DNA of 64,000 bases from Pseudoips prasinana (GCA_951640165.1 OX621240.1:4662713-4726712), one strand, 5' to 3'; counted from the first letter of the stretch, positions 11,197-22,627 are shown. The notes: a model not told the origin generated them from the letters alone. A program made the numbers and translations.

Positions 11197-11882
11197 TTAC
11201 TGAAATTATTTAGCAGGCAAACACAATATATGCTCGATTGGTTGTCTGATTAAGTATTTATTTTAGGTTTAATATATTAAAAAAAGAAAATAAAATAAAA
11301 ATCAGTATGAAACACTGGAGGTAGCGGCTAGCACCACACTCACCACTCAGAGATTTGTTCTGGGTGGGGATCAAATCCACGACCTCTGGTTTTATTTATT
11401 CCTATTTTCATGGGTTTACAATAGGTGTGACAGGTATATTTGTTTCCACCATGAACTCTGTTAGGCCACAGCAATACAATATAAATAGTTATTTCAACCG
11501 TCAGATATTATCTAATATGAAATAATTTTAGTTAACATTATAGGTACATATTTCAATAAGTGATAAAAGTAAATAGGTAGTCATAGCAATATAAGGTACA
11601 ACAAATTAATAATAATACAAATATTATATGTTCGTCAATTTAATCACATTTCTGGTATTTCGATTCTAATAATATTGTGAGACAGTAGGAAGGAAAAATT
11701 TGTTTTGAGATTATAGTCAATATTATTATTATTTACGTTAACGCGTCGGTATTATTTTAATTATCTATCTATTTTGTAGGAAATCATTTGGGTTATAATA
11801 ACATTTTTGTATTAAATATTTTTGCAGTTCATGCTTAAATTTAGTTTCAAATTCAATATTTTGTCTGGTATTTTATTATATA
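11197..11882. other. AT-rich spacer with a SINE E head remnant
   Basis: At 11330-11395 GATCAAATCCACGACCTCTGG is a minus-strand tRNA-like head of family E. Otherwise nothing recognised. Confidence 0.4.
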
Positions 11883-13790
11883 CTAGCTGGTGCCCGTGAC
11901 TTCGTCCGCGACAATTTTGAATGATTACCAATGTAACTACTTACTTCTAGCTTAATCTAAAAAAAAATACTTTTAAAAGAAATAAGCAATATAAATTTAA
12001 GAAAACCTAACCTATAAAGAACCTAGTTAAGAAATAAACTAAAGACTACTTTGCTACTGTTATTTAAAAAAAAGACCCGATATCATAAACCCACAAATAT
12101 AAAAGAATACATATCAATTGTCCTTAAGTAAAGTCAGTAAGTCAAATAAAGTAATATAATAATCAACGATGCATTAATCACCAAGGTAACTCCCATTAGC
12201 TTAGGTTGCGACCACGGCATTTTTTATCCCAATTTTATTAAATTGACGTTTTTTAATATGTTATGAAAAATACCAAAAAAAAAGAAGTTACAAATCTTAT
12301 AAAACGCTAAATCTTTACTTAGACGACAACAAACACAACATTTTAAGCAATAAGAAACGAATTTCTCTATAATTTAAGTTGGCGTACATTTTTGGTGTTG
12401 ACCTATTGAATCAGTTATGGATTACCTTTTTTAACAACAAATTATTCCCTTGATTGCTTTATTTTTAACTGAAATACCAATTTACATGCTTTTAACTCCA
12501 AAAAAAAAAACAGTTTTTCATACAAACTTACATCCCCTATTTTAGTCGTCTTTAGGGGTGGAATTTCCAAAAGTCCTGATGATATATTTATAATGTTTAA
12601 ATGAAAGGCGAAATGCTAATTTTCATGCGTTTACCTTAAAAATGACACATTTTTCTTACAAACTTCCATCCCCTATTTGTCACCCTAAAGGGCTGGAATT
12701 CCCAAAAATCCTGAGATACATATTTTTAAATGAAAGGTTAAATACCAATTTTCATGAGTTTTCCTTAAAAATGTCACATTTTTCATACAAACATCCCCTA
12801 TTTGTCACCCTACGTGGTAGAATTCTCGGAAATCCTGAAACACATACTTTTAATTTTTAACTGTAATGCTAAATACCAATTTTCATGCGTTTAACTTAAA
12901 ACTTGTTGGCACTGTTTTCATATAAACTTACATCCCCAATTTTACGACCTTGGGGGTGGAATATTCAAAAATCCTGAAATATATATTTTAATTTTTAACT
13001 GCAAGTCTATATACTAAAGCCACTAAAAATTAAGCACTTTCATAAAATATTTCGTCCCTTATTTTAGTCCTATAGGGGTGGTATTTTCAAATCCCTTCTT
13101 CAGTGGATGCCTACGTCATAAAAGGTAACTACTGTCAAAATTCAAGTCCTAACTGCAGCCGTTTAGACTGTGCGTTGATACGAGTATGTAAGTCAGGCAG
13201 TATAAAATTATATCCCCTATTTTCCGCCCTTGGGGGTGTAATTTCCAAAAACCCTGAAGTAAATGCTATATATTTTTAACAGAAAGGCCAAATAGTCATT
13301 TTCATGCGTTTAACTTCAAAAATATCGCATGTTTCACACAAACTTTCATCCCCTATTTTATGACTTTCGGGGTGGAATTTTCAAAAATCCTGAAATATAT
13401 ATTTTTTATTTTTAACTAAAAAGCCAAATGCTAATTTTCATGCATTTAACTTAAAAATTGGGACATTTTTCGTACAAACTTACATCCCCTATTTTTTGCC
13501 CTTGGGGGTGAAATTTCCAAAAATCCTGAAACATATATTTTTTATTTTTAACTGCAAGGCCAAATACCAACTTTCATGCCTCTAACTTCAAAAACGGCAA
13601 AGTTTCATACTAACTTCGCACCCCCGTTTTACCCCCTTAGGGGTTGAATTTCGAAAAATCCTTCCTTATTCCTTGTCTACATTATAAAGAAAACATCTGT
13701 GCAAAATTTCAGCTTTCTAGGGCCAAGGGTTTGGGCTGGGCGTTGATGAGTCAGTCAGTCAGTCAGGACTTCTCTTTTTATTTATATAGA
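11883..13790 (-). mobile_element. 1.9-kb Helitron-like element with internal tandem array
   Basis: On minus the element begins TCTATATAAATAAAAAG after a host A and ends GGGCACCAGCTAG before a host T (11882). The near-palindromic GCGGACGAAGTCACGGGC sits just inside the 3' end. Near the 5' end are a GACTGACTGACTGACT tract and the family-like GGCCCTAGAAAGCTGAAAT. No Rep or helicase frame is present, so it is non-autonomous. Confidence 0.7.
12530..13680 (-). repeat. Nine-unit ~135-bp tandem array inside the Helitron
   Basis: On plus, units carry CATCCCCTATTTT, then GGGGGTGGAATTTCC, AAAAATCCTGAAA, CCAATTTTCATGCG and TTAACTTAAAA. The CATCCCC-type landmark is at 12531, 12667, 12792, 12931, 13053, 13211, 13347, 13482 and about 13618, so spacing is 122-158 bp. 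Diverged units indicate an old expansion. Confidence 0.85.
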
Positions 13791-14128
13791 TTTTTACGCT
13801 CATGGCGTAGGGGCCACAATGTAACATAGCTAATTTTGAGGGGGGTATAGCTAGTCTATTTGGAACCCTACAGCTGCGTTTTTGCGGTCGTTGGCCACTC
13901 GCCAGGGGAATAATGATGGGTGGTTTTTTACAAATTTATACGTTTCCAATATATACATACATGTGAGAGTAAGGATGTTCAGTTTAACAAAATGCGGTCG
14001 ACAGCTTTCCATGGAATCTATATTTGCTAAGTATCTGACAATTTTTTTTTGTAAAATATATAATTTTCCAGCATTAACACTATTAGCCCACAAAATAATA
14101 CGAACCATACATACCATACAACCATAGT
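13791..14128. other. Unassigned spacer
   Basis: The open frames here overlap the adjacent SINE or are antisense to one another. No motif recognised. Confidence 0.4.
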
Positions 14129-14384
14129 GACGATCACCGCAGCCTAGTTGGTAGTGCTCCTGCCTACGAAACTGGTGGTCCTGGGTTCGAATCCCGGTAA
14201 GTACAAATATTTGTGTGATGAGCCCGAATATTTTTTTCTGAGTCATGGATGTTTTCTATGTATATAATTATTTATCTATCTATATAAGTATGTATATCGT
14301 CGCCTGGTACCCATAGTACAAGCTTTGCTTAGTTTGGGGCTAGGATGATCTGTGTGACATTGTCCCTATATATTATTATTATCC
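14129..14384 (+). mobile_element. SINE family A, copy 4
   Basis: ATCACCGCAGCCTAGTTGG, then GGTTCGAATCCCGG, to GTCCCTATATATTATTATTA. Full length. Confidence 0.9.
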
Positions 14385-14613
14385 ATGTCCAGCCGTGACT
14401 GAGCATAGTCATAGTAAGCTGACATTGTAGTTTTTAAATCGGTACTTTTCTTTAATTCATATAAGGCATACACAAATCCCGATAATTTTGAAGTAATGTC
14501 TTCAAAATGGGCTTTCCAGTTTAAATTTGTATCTATTACAAGTCCTCAGTATTTTACAGTCAGGGTCACTAAAGTTTGGACCAACATGCAGATAAATATA
14601 GGTGTTATTAGCT

Positions 14614-15273
14614 AAAATAAAAATAGGTAAAAAACTTTTTAAGTTAATCGGTTTTATGTTAAACATACATTGTAATGTTTAAGATATGTACTAAAAGCTA
14701 AAAAATAATAAAATAGATACAGTCGTGGGCATTATAAACATATGCATAGACTAGACTAAAATAAAACCGTGGGGCACGTCAATTGTCTACAATTATCGAT
14801 TAAAATGTGCGATGGAAGAATCGTTTAATTCGTCGTTAGGCAGTTGGACCACCGACCGGTGAGAAAATTACATACTATTTTCTTGCTCATTGAAAGTCCG
14901 ATAGTTATACATTCCATGTAAACAACACTATGAAACCCTAAAACTCGCTTATAGTCGAGCTCGCTAGCTTGTTTCCACATCCTAGCCCTACTTGCCACTC
15001 GTCCATCGTTGCCGGTTGAACAACTGTCTTATTATCGCGTGACGCTACAAAACGAACATTTTCAACGGTTGTAGACAATTGACGTGCCCCACGGTTTATT
15101 TTAGTCTAGTCTATGCCATATGCATAGACTAATTATTATATATTAGACTTTATAATGCCCACGACTGTATCTATTTTATTATTTTTTAGCTTTTAGTACA
15201 TATCTTAAACATTACAATGTATGTTTAACATAAAACCGTTTAACTTAAAAAGTTTTTTACCTATTTTTATTTT
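14614..15273. repeat. Large fold-back: ~180-205-bp inverted arms, 276-nt spacer
   Basis: The left arm (14614-14792) and right arm (15069-15273) are nearly identical reverse complements. Shared boxes are ATAGGTAAAAAACTTTTTAA, CATACATTGTAATGTTTAAG and GTGGGGCACGTCAATTGTC. The right arm has about 26 extra bases around TAGTCTATGCCATATGC, itself a 10-bp-arm palindrome. The right arm begins immediately beyond the stop of the helicase fragment at 15274. Confidence 0.85.
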
Positions 15274-15546
15274 CTAGTTTTTATTTCGCATTCTGTTTAA
15301 TTCATTTAGTGCCTCATTATTGCAAGGTTTCTTGCCCGTTAGTTTATTGCAGTCCAACTCCTCTATACGTAGTCCCTGCAAAGATCTTACTCTACTAAGA
15401 GCCACGTAGGCTTGACCTTCTTCAAACAGTTTCGCACCTAAGTATACGACTGCGTGATCCACAGTGCTGCCCTGCATTTTATGTATTGTAGAAGCCCAAT
15501 TTTTATCCACCCTAATGCCATACAGTTCTCGGCGTGTTTTAACCTT
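15274..15546 (-). pseudogene. PIF1-type helicase C-terminal fragment (probably Helitron-derived)
   Basis: The frame encodes [33 protein letters not shown] and [14 protein letters not shown], ending with RMRNKN and a TAG. STIHKxQG and YVALSRVRS are the last two conserved helicase motifs of superfamily 1B (PIF1/Helitron) enzymes, which unwind DNA using ATP. Upstream motifs, including Walker A, are missing: an in-frame TAA at 15547-15549 and unrelated repeat sequence replace them. Helitrons are the usual source of such frames in insects, but a domesticated PIF1 copy cannot be excluded. Non-functional as it stands. Confidence 0.7.
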
Positions 15547-15711
15547 TTACCTTAACCTAGGTGGTGTACCGCTAACGACGTATCATTTTAGCCACCCTAA
15601 CGCCACACAGTCCTCAACACGATACAAAATCTTGACTTGGGTGGTGGATTCAGGCTGGATTAATGAGATACCTACATTTCAGTTTCATTTATAAATTTGA
15701 CAATCCTATTA

Positions 15712-16245
15712 TAAGACGCCATTTTGTGGCAGCGCCCATCTTAAAATTTTGAGGTTGTGAACACTGTATTCTACTTGTCAAGCCCTTTTATTTGATACCC
15801 ATATTGATGGGATTGATAAAAAACAGGTTATCAGCCATGTGGTAGCGGCGGCCATCTTAAATTTCAATTTTGCAAAGTACATTGTATTCTACTTATTGAG
15901 CCCTTTCATTGATAAAACTAGGGTTTTCCGCCATTTTGTAGAGGCGGCCATCTTGGATTTCAATTTTGTATAGTACATTGTATTCTACTTGTTGAGCCCT
16001 TTTATTTGATACCCGTATTGTTGGGATTGATAAAACCTAGGTTATCCGCCATTAAAACCTAGGTTATCTGCCATTTTGTAGAGGCGGCCATCTTGGATTT
16101 CAATTTTGTATAGTACATTGTATTCTACTTGTTGAGCCCTTTCATTTGATACCCATATTGATGAGATTAATAAAACCTAAGTTATCCGCCATTTTGTAGC
16201 GGCGGCCATATTGGATTTACAATGAAACAGAATTTACTTAATTGT
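15712..16245. repeat. Five-unit ~118-bp tandem repeat rich in GCCATNTTG
   Basis: Unit starts are near 15718, 15833, 15930, 16070 and 16188 (GCCATTTTGTAG-like). Each is followed by a copy of or variant on GGCGGCCATCTTGGATTTC, TTGTATTCTACTTGTTGAGC and TTTGATACCCATATTG. A minus-strand single unit occurs near 54475-54600. Non-coding. Confidence 0.8.
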
Positions 16246-16888
16246 ATTGTCACCAGAACTAGAAGTGTGTACCAAATATCAGATCAATCGGTCAACAGGA
16301 AGGGGGTCAAATTTCAGTTACTAATTTTGACCCAAGAAAGAATAAAACGAACGGGGTAAGCTAAATAAAACCGTTTAAAAATAAAAATATATATTTCTCG
16401 TTCGTTGACAATTAGATACGGTTCGGTCGGTTATATTAGATAAAGACAGAAATACTACCTCTATCTCTATCTCCCAAAACAATATGTCAGTCCATTTGCA
16501 AAACATTCTACGTAAGTTTATACCCACAAATAAACTTTAGCTGTGCGTCCGAGAAATCCCAAAAATATCTAGAAGAAGAATAACAAAAACTTCTACATTA
16601 CGTGTAGGTCCATATTGTTAGACAAATAGAACACACATCAAGACAAATATATATTGGAGACAAAATTTAATAAAAGACAATTGTACGTACCAGCGATAAC
16701 TTTGATGCGATGGAAAATATCTAATATCCGCCCTAACTGTAGCTTGCTAGTAGAATTTGGATTTCAGGTTTCAGATAATTTATGTGACAAACATGAGTAC
16801 TCACAAGAAAGCATACAACATGTAAAGATAAATTTAATTTAGTTATATCATATTTTGACTTCACGGCATACAAATATATTTATTTTAG
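16246..16888. other. Unassigned AT-rich spacer
   Basis: Open frames at 16654-17040 have no recognisable domains and biased AT codons. No repeat partner found in the window. Confidence 0.4.
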
Positions 16889-17250
16889 AGAACCCTTTAG
16901 CTGACCCGGCAGACTTCGTACGGCCTCAATCGATAGATAAAAGACCTAAACTTCTGTTTTATAAAACGTTCATATGGGAAAAAGAAAAGGGCTGTTTTAG
17001 GGTTTTCCCAGCAATTATTGGCAATTTTCTCACCTTTTAAACCTTCCCTAGACCTCCAAGAACATTTCAAGACCAATATAAAATAAATCCGTTCAGCAGT
17101 TCTCGAGTTTTAGCGAGACTAATGAACAGCAATTGATTTTTTATATATATATATATATATATACATAGATATAAAATAAATCCGTTCAGCAGTTCTCGAG
17201 TTTTAGCAAGACTAACGAATAGCAATCAATTTTTTTATATATATAGATAT
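16889..17250 (-). repeat. Dispersed repeat with duplicated ~72-bp end
   Basis: GACCCGGCAGACTTCGTA marks one end. The other end carries ATAAATCCGTTCAGCAGTTC, TCGAGTTTTAGC and AGCAAT twice (about 17085 and 17176), separated by an AT dinucleotide run. It resembles insect non-autonomous elements, but class is undetermined. Confidence 0.5.
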
Positions 17251-17274
17251 AGATAGATAACAGGGCCGCTCTAT

Positions 17275-17770
17275 GCCATCCCGTGGGTGTAGTAAAAGGC
17301 AACCAAGGGATACATCAGATAGTCGGGCAGCAGCACCACTTCTGTACTAGCTACTGCCTAACTGCGGTTCCAACTGGCATACCAAGCGTGGTGACTACGG
17401 CCAACTCCTTCAAATGGCTACTTTATAGAAACCTTTGGAGGAGTGACGCTATTAGACTGATGATGATCCAATTTCAGCCATAGCGGCCGGTCGCTATGGA
17501 AAATAACCATCTGCGCGGGACATGCGCAAACACAGGGGCACTCAGGCACGAAGCCTGAGACTTGGGGCGTCACAACCCCGAGCCTCGAAGATCACGTAAA
17601 GCCGTCGTACCGTGATGATGGAATAGTCGTCATTCTCATGATCTCATTGAATGACGGGACAACAAGCGACACAACCGGAATGAGGTCAGGTAATGGTACG
17701 GCGGCTGTACGTGCTTTCCGAGCCACAGGGTTGGGATCCACCAATTCTCAGGCTTAGCGTACTTGGTGGC
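17275..17770 (-). mobile_element. Mixed remnants: LINE-like scrap and SINE D 3' region
   Basis: GCATACCAAGCGTGGTGACTA near 17379 resembles GTCTGCCAAGCGTAGCGATTA near 23402. From about 17460 the minus-strand SINE D body appears: GCCATAGCGGCCGG, CCATCTGCGCGGGACAT, ATGCGCAAACACAGG, then the AACTCCC-like part is lost. An unrelated stretch (about 17545-17630) interrupts it. Confidence 0.45.
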
Positions 17771-17839
17771 GAATTTTGTTACAAAAACTTAAGTTACGCG
17801 GTTGTTACAGTAATATATATTCGATAATCACATCTTATT

Positions 17840-19395
17840 TTGTACATGGCTCTGCAACTCTTAAGCTTGGTCACTACAGAGTCACTAAATCGTTAACCAT
17901 GGGTTGCCCCCAGGGCTCAGTGTTTGGGTTTTGATGACTTCTTGACATTACCTTTGCCATCACGCTGCTCTCTAACGGCATATGCCGACGATGGCCTCTT
18001 ACTTATACAGGGTAACTCCAGGAGAGAGTTGGAAAATCTGGCTCAAACTTGCTTAAGATGATAAGTGAATGGGGTAAAAGAAATCGCCTTACATTTGCTC
18101 CTCATAAGACCTACCAACTCCTTCTTAAAGGTGAACTAAAATCTCCCCCGAGCGTAAAACTTAATAATGTTACTGTAAAACGCAAGATATCAACGTGTTA
18201 TTTGGGTTTAGTTTTAGAAAAGAATTTCTCGTTTATAGAACATATTAAATCAGTTGGGGAAAAAGCTAAGCGAAACTTTTTTGCACTTACAAGGATATCG
18301 ACGGCAACCTGGGGCCTCTATTTTAATACTCTTAAAATCATTTACGGGGCAACCTATCTTGGGTGTATATGCTCGCCTGTGTGGGCTGATAGGGCTACCA
18401 TCGGAGCTGCTCGCCGTAAATTACTACAAAGCCAGAGGTTGGCGTTGATATTTCTGTGTAAAGCCTATAGAACAGTAAGCACAGAGGCAGGTAGGGCCTC
18501 TGTGCTTACTGTTCTATAGGCTTTACATCCTAGCGGGTGTACTTCCGGTTGATCTTGAAGTTCAAAGACGAGCAGCGATGTATTATTCTACGCGCGATAA
18601 TTTAGAAAATGATTTCTTATCATTACGCGACCGTACGAAAATAATCAGGCTATTTATGCCGATAGCTGACTTAAATAACGAACTACTAAATGAATGGCAA
18701 TGTAGATGGAATACCTCAACCAAGGGTCGCCATCTGCACCAGTTCTTTCCGGACGTACGCGAACGATTAAATAAAACTTGGCTAATCATAGACCATTGTG
18801 TTGCACAATTTCTTACCGGACACGGCAATTTTAAAAGTAAATTGTATAGTTTCAAATAAGTATCTTCACCAATCTGTCTGTGCTCAACTTCCAGTAACGA
18901 ATATGAACAAACTGCTCACCACATCCTGTGGGAGTGTGATCTCTGGCAAAATCAGCGTGATATTATGTTAAACAGCTTGCAACCAATATCTGGAGTAGTT
19001 TATTATACGGATCTTGTAGCAACAAGAAACAACTTCCGTGGGCTTAAGCGCTTTTGCCATACCTAGTATTGGAATCAAATATAACAGCTCACTTAGGACC
19101 CTTAAATTGATCCTCGGTGCTTTTGCAGCTGGCTTCTCTAGTTGCAAATCTCTCATTTTATGAGGCTATAGCCTCTTTACATCATTCTGTCTCCCGCTTT
19201 GCTCTGGAGGGAAGTGGAACTATTCATTTTCTAACTCCTCCTTTTTTCTGTTTCTGATTAAATTCGTTGCGGGATCCAAGACAGTTAAAGCGATTCCCCG
19301 GGACATGCCTGAGCTTCACCGCTCAGTGTCATTTCATTGTGTGCCACTGTTGATCCTGGCTTACAGGAGTTGCAGTGGTGGGAGGGACTAGTCCC
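17840..19395 (+). pseudogene. R1-clade LINE remnant (reverse transcriptase C-terminal half)
   Basis: In shifting frames the DNA encodes GCPQGSV (RT motif, about 17904), LTAYADDGLLLIQG (catalytic YADD, about 17975), ISEWGKRNRLTFAPHKT, STCYLGLVLEKNFSFIEHI, then LPVDLEVQRRA, LNEWQCRWN, FLTGHGNFKSKLY and the cysteine/histidine-rich HHILWECDLW end. The order matches the R1/TRAS-type ORF2 as I know it. It is dead: frameshifts occur after the RT motif and near 18045, a palindrome is inserted at 18457-18527, and a stop lies at 18857-18859. The 3' end, with CTGGCTTACAGGAGTTGCAG and GGGACTAGTCCC, recurs near 58430 and 59170. Confidence 0.8.
18457..18527. repeat. Perfect 32-bp inverted repeat, 7-nt loop, inside the R1 frame
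   Basis: The arms at 18457-18488 and 18496-18527 are exact reverse complements (left arm begins TGTAAAGCCTATAGAACAG), with loop AGGTAGG. The right arm replaces and shifts the expected reading frame after the TVSTEA codons. Confidence 0.95.
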
Positions 19396-19553
19396 GATTT
19401 TAAAAAAAATCTCAGGCTTCGGGTTGATATTGCAATTTTTTAAATAGAGAAATCCCAAAATCACTTTTAGGTGCAACCCGGGATTTGAACCCATCTTGGG
19501 TTATCATTATCTGCGGTAGACTACGTTATCGCTAGACCAAGGGGGCAGTCAAA
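19396..19553 (-). mobile_element. SINE family D, fragment
   Basis: AATCTCAGGCTTCGGGTTGA, AGAAATCCCAAAATCAC, GGGATTTGAACCCA and ATCGCTAGACCAAGGGGGC (plus) are the complement of a SINE D tRNA-like head and body. It lies directly behind the R1 3' end. Confidence 0.65.
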
Positions 19554-20048
19554 ACTTAACTAGTGCGTCTTACGTGCAGACAATTTTTTATTAACATTGT
19601 GTTTATAATAAGCTTTAGTTATAGTCGGACGCAATTTGTAATATATTGAGTGTAAGCAATTGTTGGTGAGCCTAAATAAATAAATAATTTGCCACATAAA
19701 AGCCTTTTAACCATGTAACCTGCTAGAGGTCCGAGACATAACTGAAATTGCTTAAAAAAATTATAAACAGAACAAAACTAATCGTATTGGAGATGGTGGC
19801 TAAAACTTAGTGAAATATTATCAGAGCGATTCAAACCTTCAAGTAGGCCTCTGATATCTCTTGTATAAGAACAATCCGAATCGACATCTTTACGTACCCT
19901 CAAAAGCACGAAATGCTTTGAAAATCAAAATACTATGGCGGTCTTGCATTTACTTGAACATCTCTGACACTAGAAAAATCACGGCCCATAAAAATATATA
20001 AAAAAATAAAAAACTAAAAAGTGCAAATGTCCATTATTGGATACATTC
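19554..20048. other. Unassigned spacer
   Basis: GAGCCTAAATAAATAAATAA near 19668 looks like a LINE/SINE poly(A)-type 3' end. Nothing else recognised. Confidence 0.35.
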
Positions 20049-20260
20049 TCTCACCAATCCGTAAGTGATCGGTGAAGTTATGCAACTAGGCTCGCGGTCA
20101 GTCCATATATGGATGACCGCCAAAGTGGTTTCATTTCTGAGCGTCTCCGTGCTTTGCAGGGCACGTTAAGCCATCGGTCCCGGTTGTAGTCATAGTCGTT
20201 AAGCCAGTCAGTGTCTTACTGGGCGGCTTGAACAACTCAGTCACTAGGGTATATATATGT
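20049..20260 (+). mobile_element. 5S-rRNA-derived SINE, copy 1
   Basis: TCACCAATCCGTAAGTGATC, GTTATGCAACTAGGCTCGCG, GTCAGTCCATATATGGATG and ACCGCCAAAG follow the order and spacing of the internal control region of 5S rRNA (A box, intermediate element GATGGG, C box GGTGACCGC). The body continues CGTCTCCGTGCTTTGCAGGG, CGTTAAGCCA, then GGGCGGCTTGAACAACTC. Three to four further copies at 22347, 52954, 32400 and 50186 have the same body. Confidence 0.75.
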
Positions 20261-20299
20261 GGAGTCGACTGTACTGCGCAAGCTTAGCACATATAATAA

Positions 20300-20490
20300 A
20301 TAATAATAATGTCCTCCTAGCCGAATTTCAGCCACGGCGGCCAGTCTCAACAGAGATTAGCCATCTGCGCGGGAAATATTATAGTGCTCAAGTGTGTGCG
20401 CAAACACAGGAGCACTTTCTATTCCATCACGCTCATGATCCGATGGGACGCCTAGCGACACGACCGGAAAGTCCCATCAGGTGAACTGAC
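20300..20490 (-). mobile_element. SINE family D, 3' part
   Basis: TAATGTCCTCCTAGCCGAAT, CATCTGCGCGGGA, GTGTGTGCGCAAACACAGGA and GATGGGACGCCTAGCGACA match 25047-25230. The tRNA-like head is missing. Confidence 0.75.
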
Positions 20491-20596
20491 TCGTTGCCAT
20501 CCCATTTTATTAAAAAAAAATAGAATATATTTTAAACCTAGTACTTCCACGTTTCACCGAAGTTTGATTATATCTTAAAATCAATATCGAACTATA

Positions 20597-20840
20597 TTAA
20601 TAATAGTATCTGGGGACAATGACACACAGATCATCCTAGCCCCAAACTAAGCAAAGCTTGTACTATGGGTGCCAGCGACGATATACATACTTATATAGAT
20701 AGATAAATACTTATATGCATCCATGACTCAGAAACAAATATTCGTGCTCATCACACAAATATTTGCACTTACCGGGATTCGAACCCAGGACCACCAGCTT
20801 TGTAGGCAGGAGCACTACCAACTAGGCTACGGTGACCGTC
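20597..20840 (-). mobile_element. SINE family A, copy 5
   Basis: Complete minus copy. TAATAATAGT at 20597 and again just beyond its head (about 20842) is a plausible direct target duplication, though the tail itself is TAA-rich. Confidence 0.9.
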
Positions 20841-20985
20841 GTAATAATAGTTTAGCCTGTTAACCTATTGCTATTTCGGAATCGGAATTTTGAATGGAAA
20901 TAACGTTCTTATGAACTTGTTAGTTTGATAAACATCTTTTTTGATCCTCGAATATACATAGCTTCGCTAGAATTAAGAATCGATT

Positions 20986-21080
20986 GTCTTGTTGGTCTTG
21001 TGGTAAGTGAACATGACTGCTAAGCCAGAGGTGGTGGGTTCGATTCCGACCAAATTGGAACAAATCTTCTAGGTGTGAAT
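20986..21080 (+). mobile_element. tRNA-like SINE head, family E
   Basis: CTTGTTGGTCTTGTGGTAAG, then GCTAAGCCAGAGGTGGTGGG and TTCGATTCC form A- and B-box-like blocks. Similar heads occur on minus at 8190-8245, 11330 and 40685. The body decays after about 95 nt. Confidence 0.5.
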
Positions 21081-21384
21081 AAGGTCATGGAGGAGGTAAT
21101 ATTCAGCAAGAGGTAACGGTAAAAGCAATATTATGTTATAGTTCTGATTAAGGTTATCGGAGCTGGTTGGAGAGGAAAGTAGAGGCTTCAGCAATGGTAA
21201 CCACTTACCTTTAGACGATAGCCCGTGCTTATTTGCAGACTTGGTTCTATCATCATAACAGCTGTTAGAAATCCACTGCTGGATAAAATCCCACCCTAAT
21301 GTTGCATATGCCATAATCGCTACACCTGGCAGATGGATTGTCGATCGGAGTTTGATGGTCACAGACCTCAGATAGAAGCTACTG

Positions 21385-21478
21385 CCCGTCCTCTGGTAAA
21401 TTTTCCCTCGGGTTGACTTCTACGCCTCCCCGGGGATGAGATGGGGTGATGGTATACTGATATTTTGCGCCGTCACCA
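21385..21478 (+). repeat. Dispersed repeat L, copy 1
   Basis: CTGCCCGTCCTCTGGTAAAT, TTCCCTCGGG, CTTCTACGCCTCCC and GATGAGATGGGGTGATGG recur near 34757 and, in part, 54637. No coding content. Confidence 0.5.
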
Positions 21479-22346
21479 CACAGCACTTGCTTGTATAAAA
21501 ATTGGAAATAACAAGATACGGTCATCCAAACTAAGATTTCCTTCTTGGTCTCCTTTGCTGCGGGTTTCAGCTAATCTTTATATACGACAAATTGATCCAT
21601 CATAAAAGAACAGACGCCAGCTGATCCAGCTACCCCAATCTGTCAAAATTATTTTAGAGATTTTAAACTTTATCACGTAAGCATAAGGTTTACTTTCAAT
21701 TGGGGAAAATTGACAGATTTGGCTAGCTTGATGTGCTGGCGTCTGTACAATCAATCTTACAAACAAGATACTCAAGTTTCCTATAAAATCCACTCATTCC
21801 TTGTCATGATCCTTTCTAATATAAGTTCACAGTTTTTATTTGAACCAGTACAGTCTCGGCCTGAGTTAAGATTAGCAAAGTTTTCCGTGATTTAAACTTG
21901 TGTCCGCCACCGTAGGACCACTCCGATAAATGGAAGAATGGATTTTGTTTTATTATTCCCTTGTTATGATCCAAGTTTTTATTGTGGTTTGGATAAATAT
22001 GTTAATCTGGCTGCTTAGGGAAAAATACTCTTGTAACTGAAGAGATCTAGAATGAGCGCCAGATGGTGTAAGTATTTTTACTTTTTAAGGCCAACTTCAG
22101 ATTCCGTTTGCTCAATATAAACTTGAATTGAAATAAATTTATTTTTATATAACATTGTTTACAGGTATTATCTCAAGTAACCTTTATTCTTCTTATCTCG
22201 TCGTTTAAAGGTGTAGATTTCATTATAGATTAATCACAATGTTTAAAGTTTATTGTTTTTTCTTTACTATAGTTAATATTTTTGTTCCACAAAACTGGTG
22301 ATCATAAAGGGCTTTGAATAGTGAAAAGTGAGGCGCTCATATCTAG
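21479..22346. other. Unassigned spacer
   Basis: An imperfect inverted similarity (CAGACGCCAGCTGATCCAGC at 21609 versus GATGTGCTGGCGTCTG near 21730) is the only structure noted. No coding family recognised. Confidence 0.35.
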
Positions 22347-22600
22347 ATGCCCTCACCGGCCCGTAAGCGATCGGCGATGTTAAGCAACGAGGCTCGCGGT
22401 CAATCCATACATAGATGACCGCCAAAGCGGTTTAATGTCTGAGCATCTCCGTGCTTCAGAGGGCACGTTAAGCTGTCGGTTCCGGTTGTAGGCATTAGGC
22501 AACAGTCGTTAAGCCATTTCGGAGGCCTACTGGGCGGTTAGAACAACTCTGACACTAGGGTAACCACTACCCATACGATAAGTAAGTAATGCATAGTAGA
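22347..22600 (+). mobile_element. 5S-rRNA-derived SINE, copy 2
   Basis: The best-preserved copy: CTCACCGGCCCGTAAGCGAT, GTTAAGCAACGAGGCTCGCG, GTCAATCCATACATAGATGA and CCGCC, then the common body ending GGTAACCACTACCCAT. Confidence 0.8.
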
Positions 22601-22627
22601 GTCGACAAAACGTTTAGACGCTTTCTT

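Noticed and set aside
12530..13680. CRISPR-like array
   Set aside because: Units of ~135 bp are diverged along their whole length with no unique spacers. It is a eukaryotic tandem repeat inside a transposon.
15274..15510. Host PIF1 helicase gene
   Set aside because: Only the last motifs remain, with a stop and unrelated repeat sequence upstream.
20049..20130. 5S rRNA gene
   Set aside because: Only the internal promoter region resembles 5S. The body diverges and is shared by several copies, as in a SINE.
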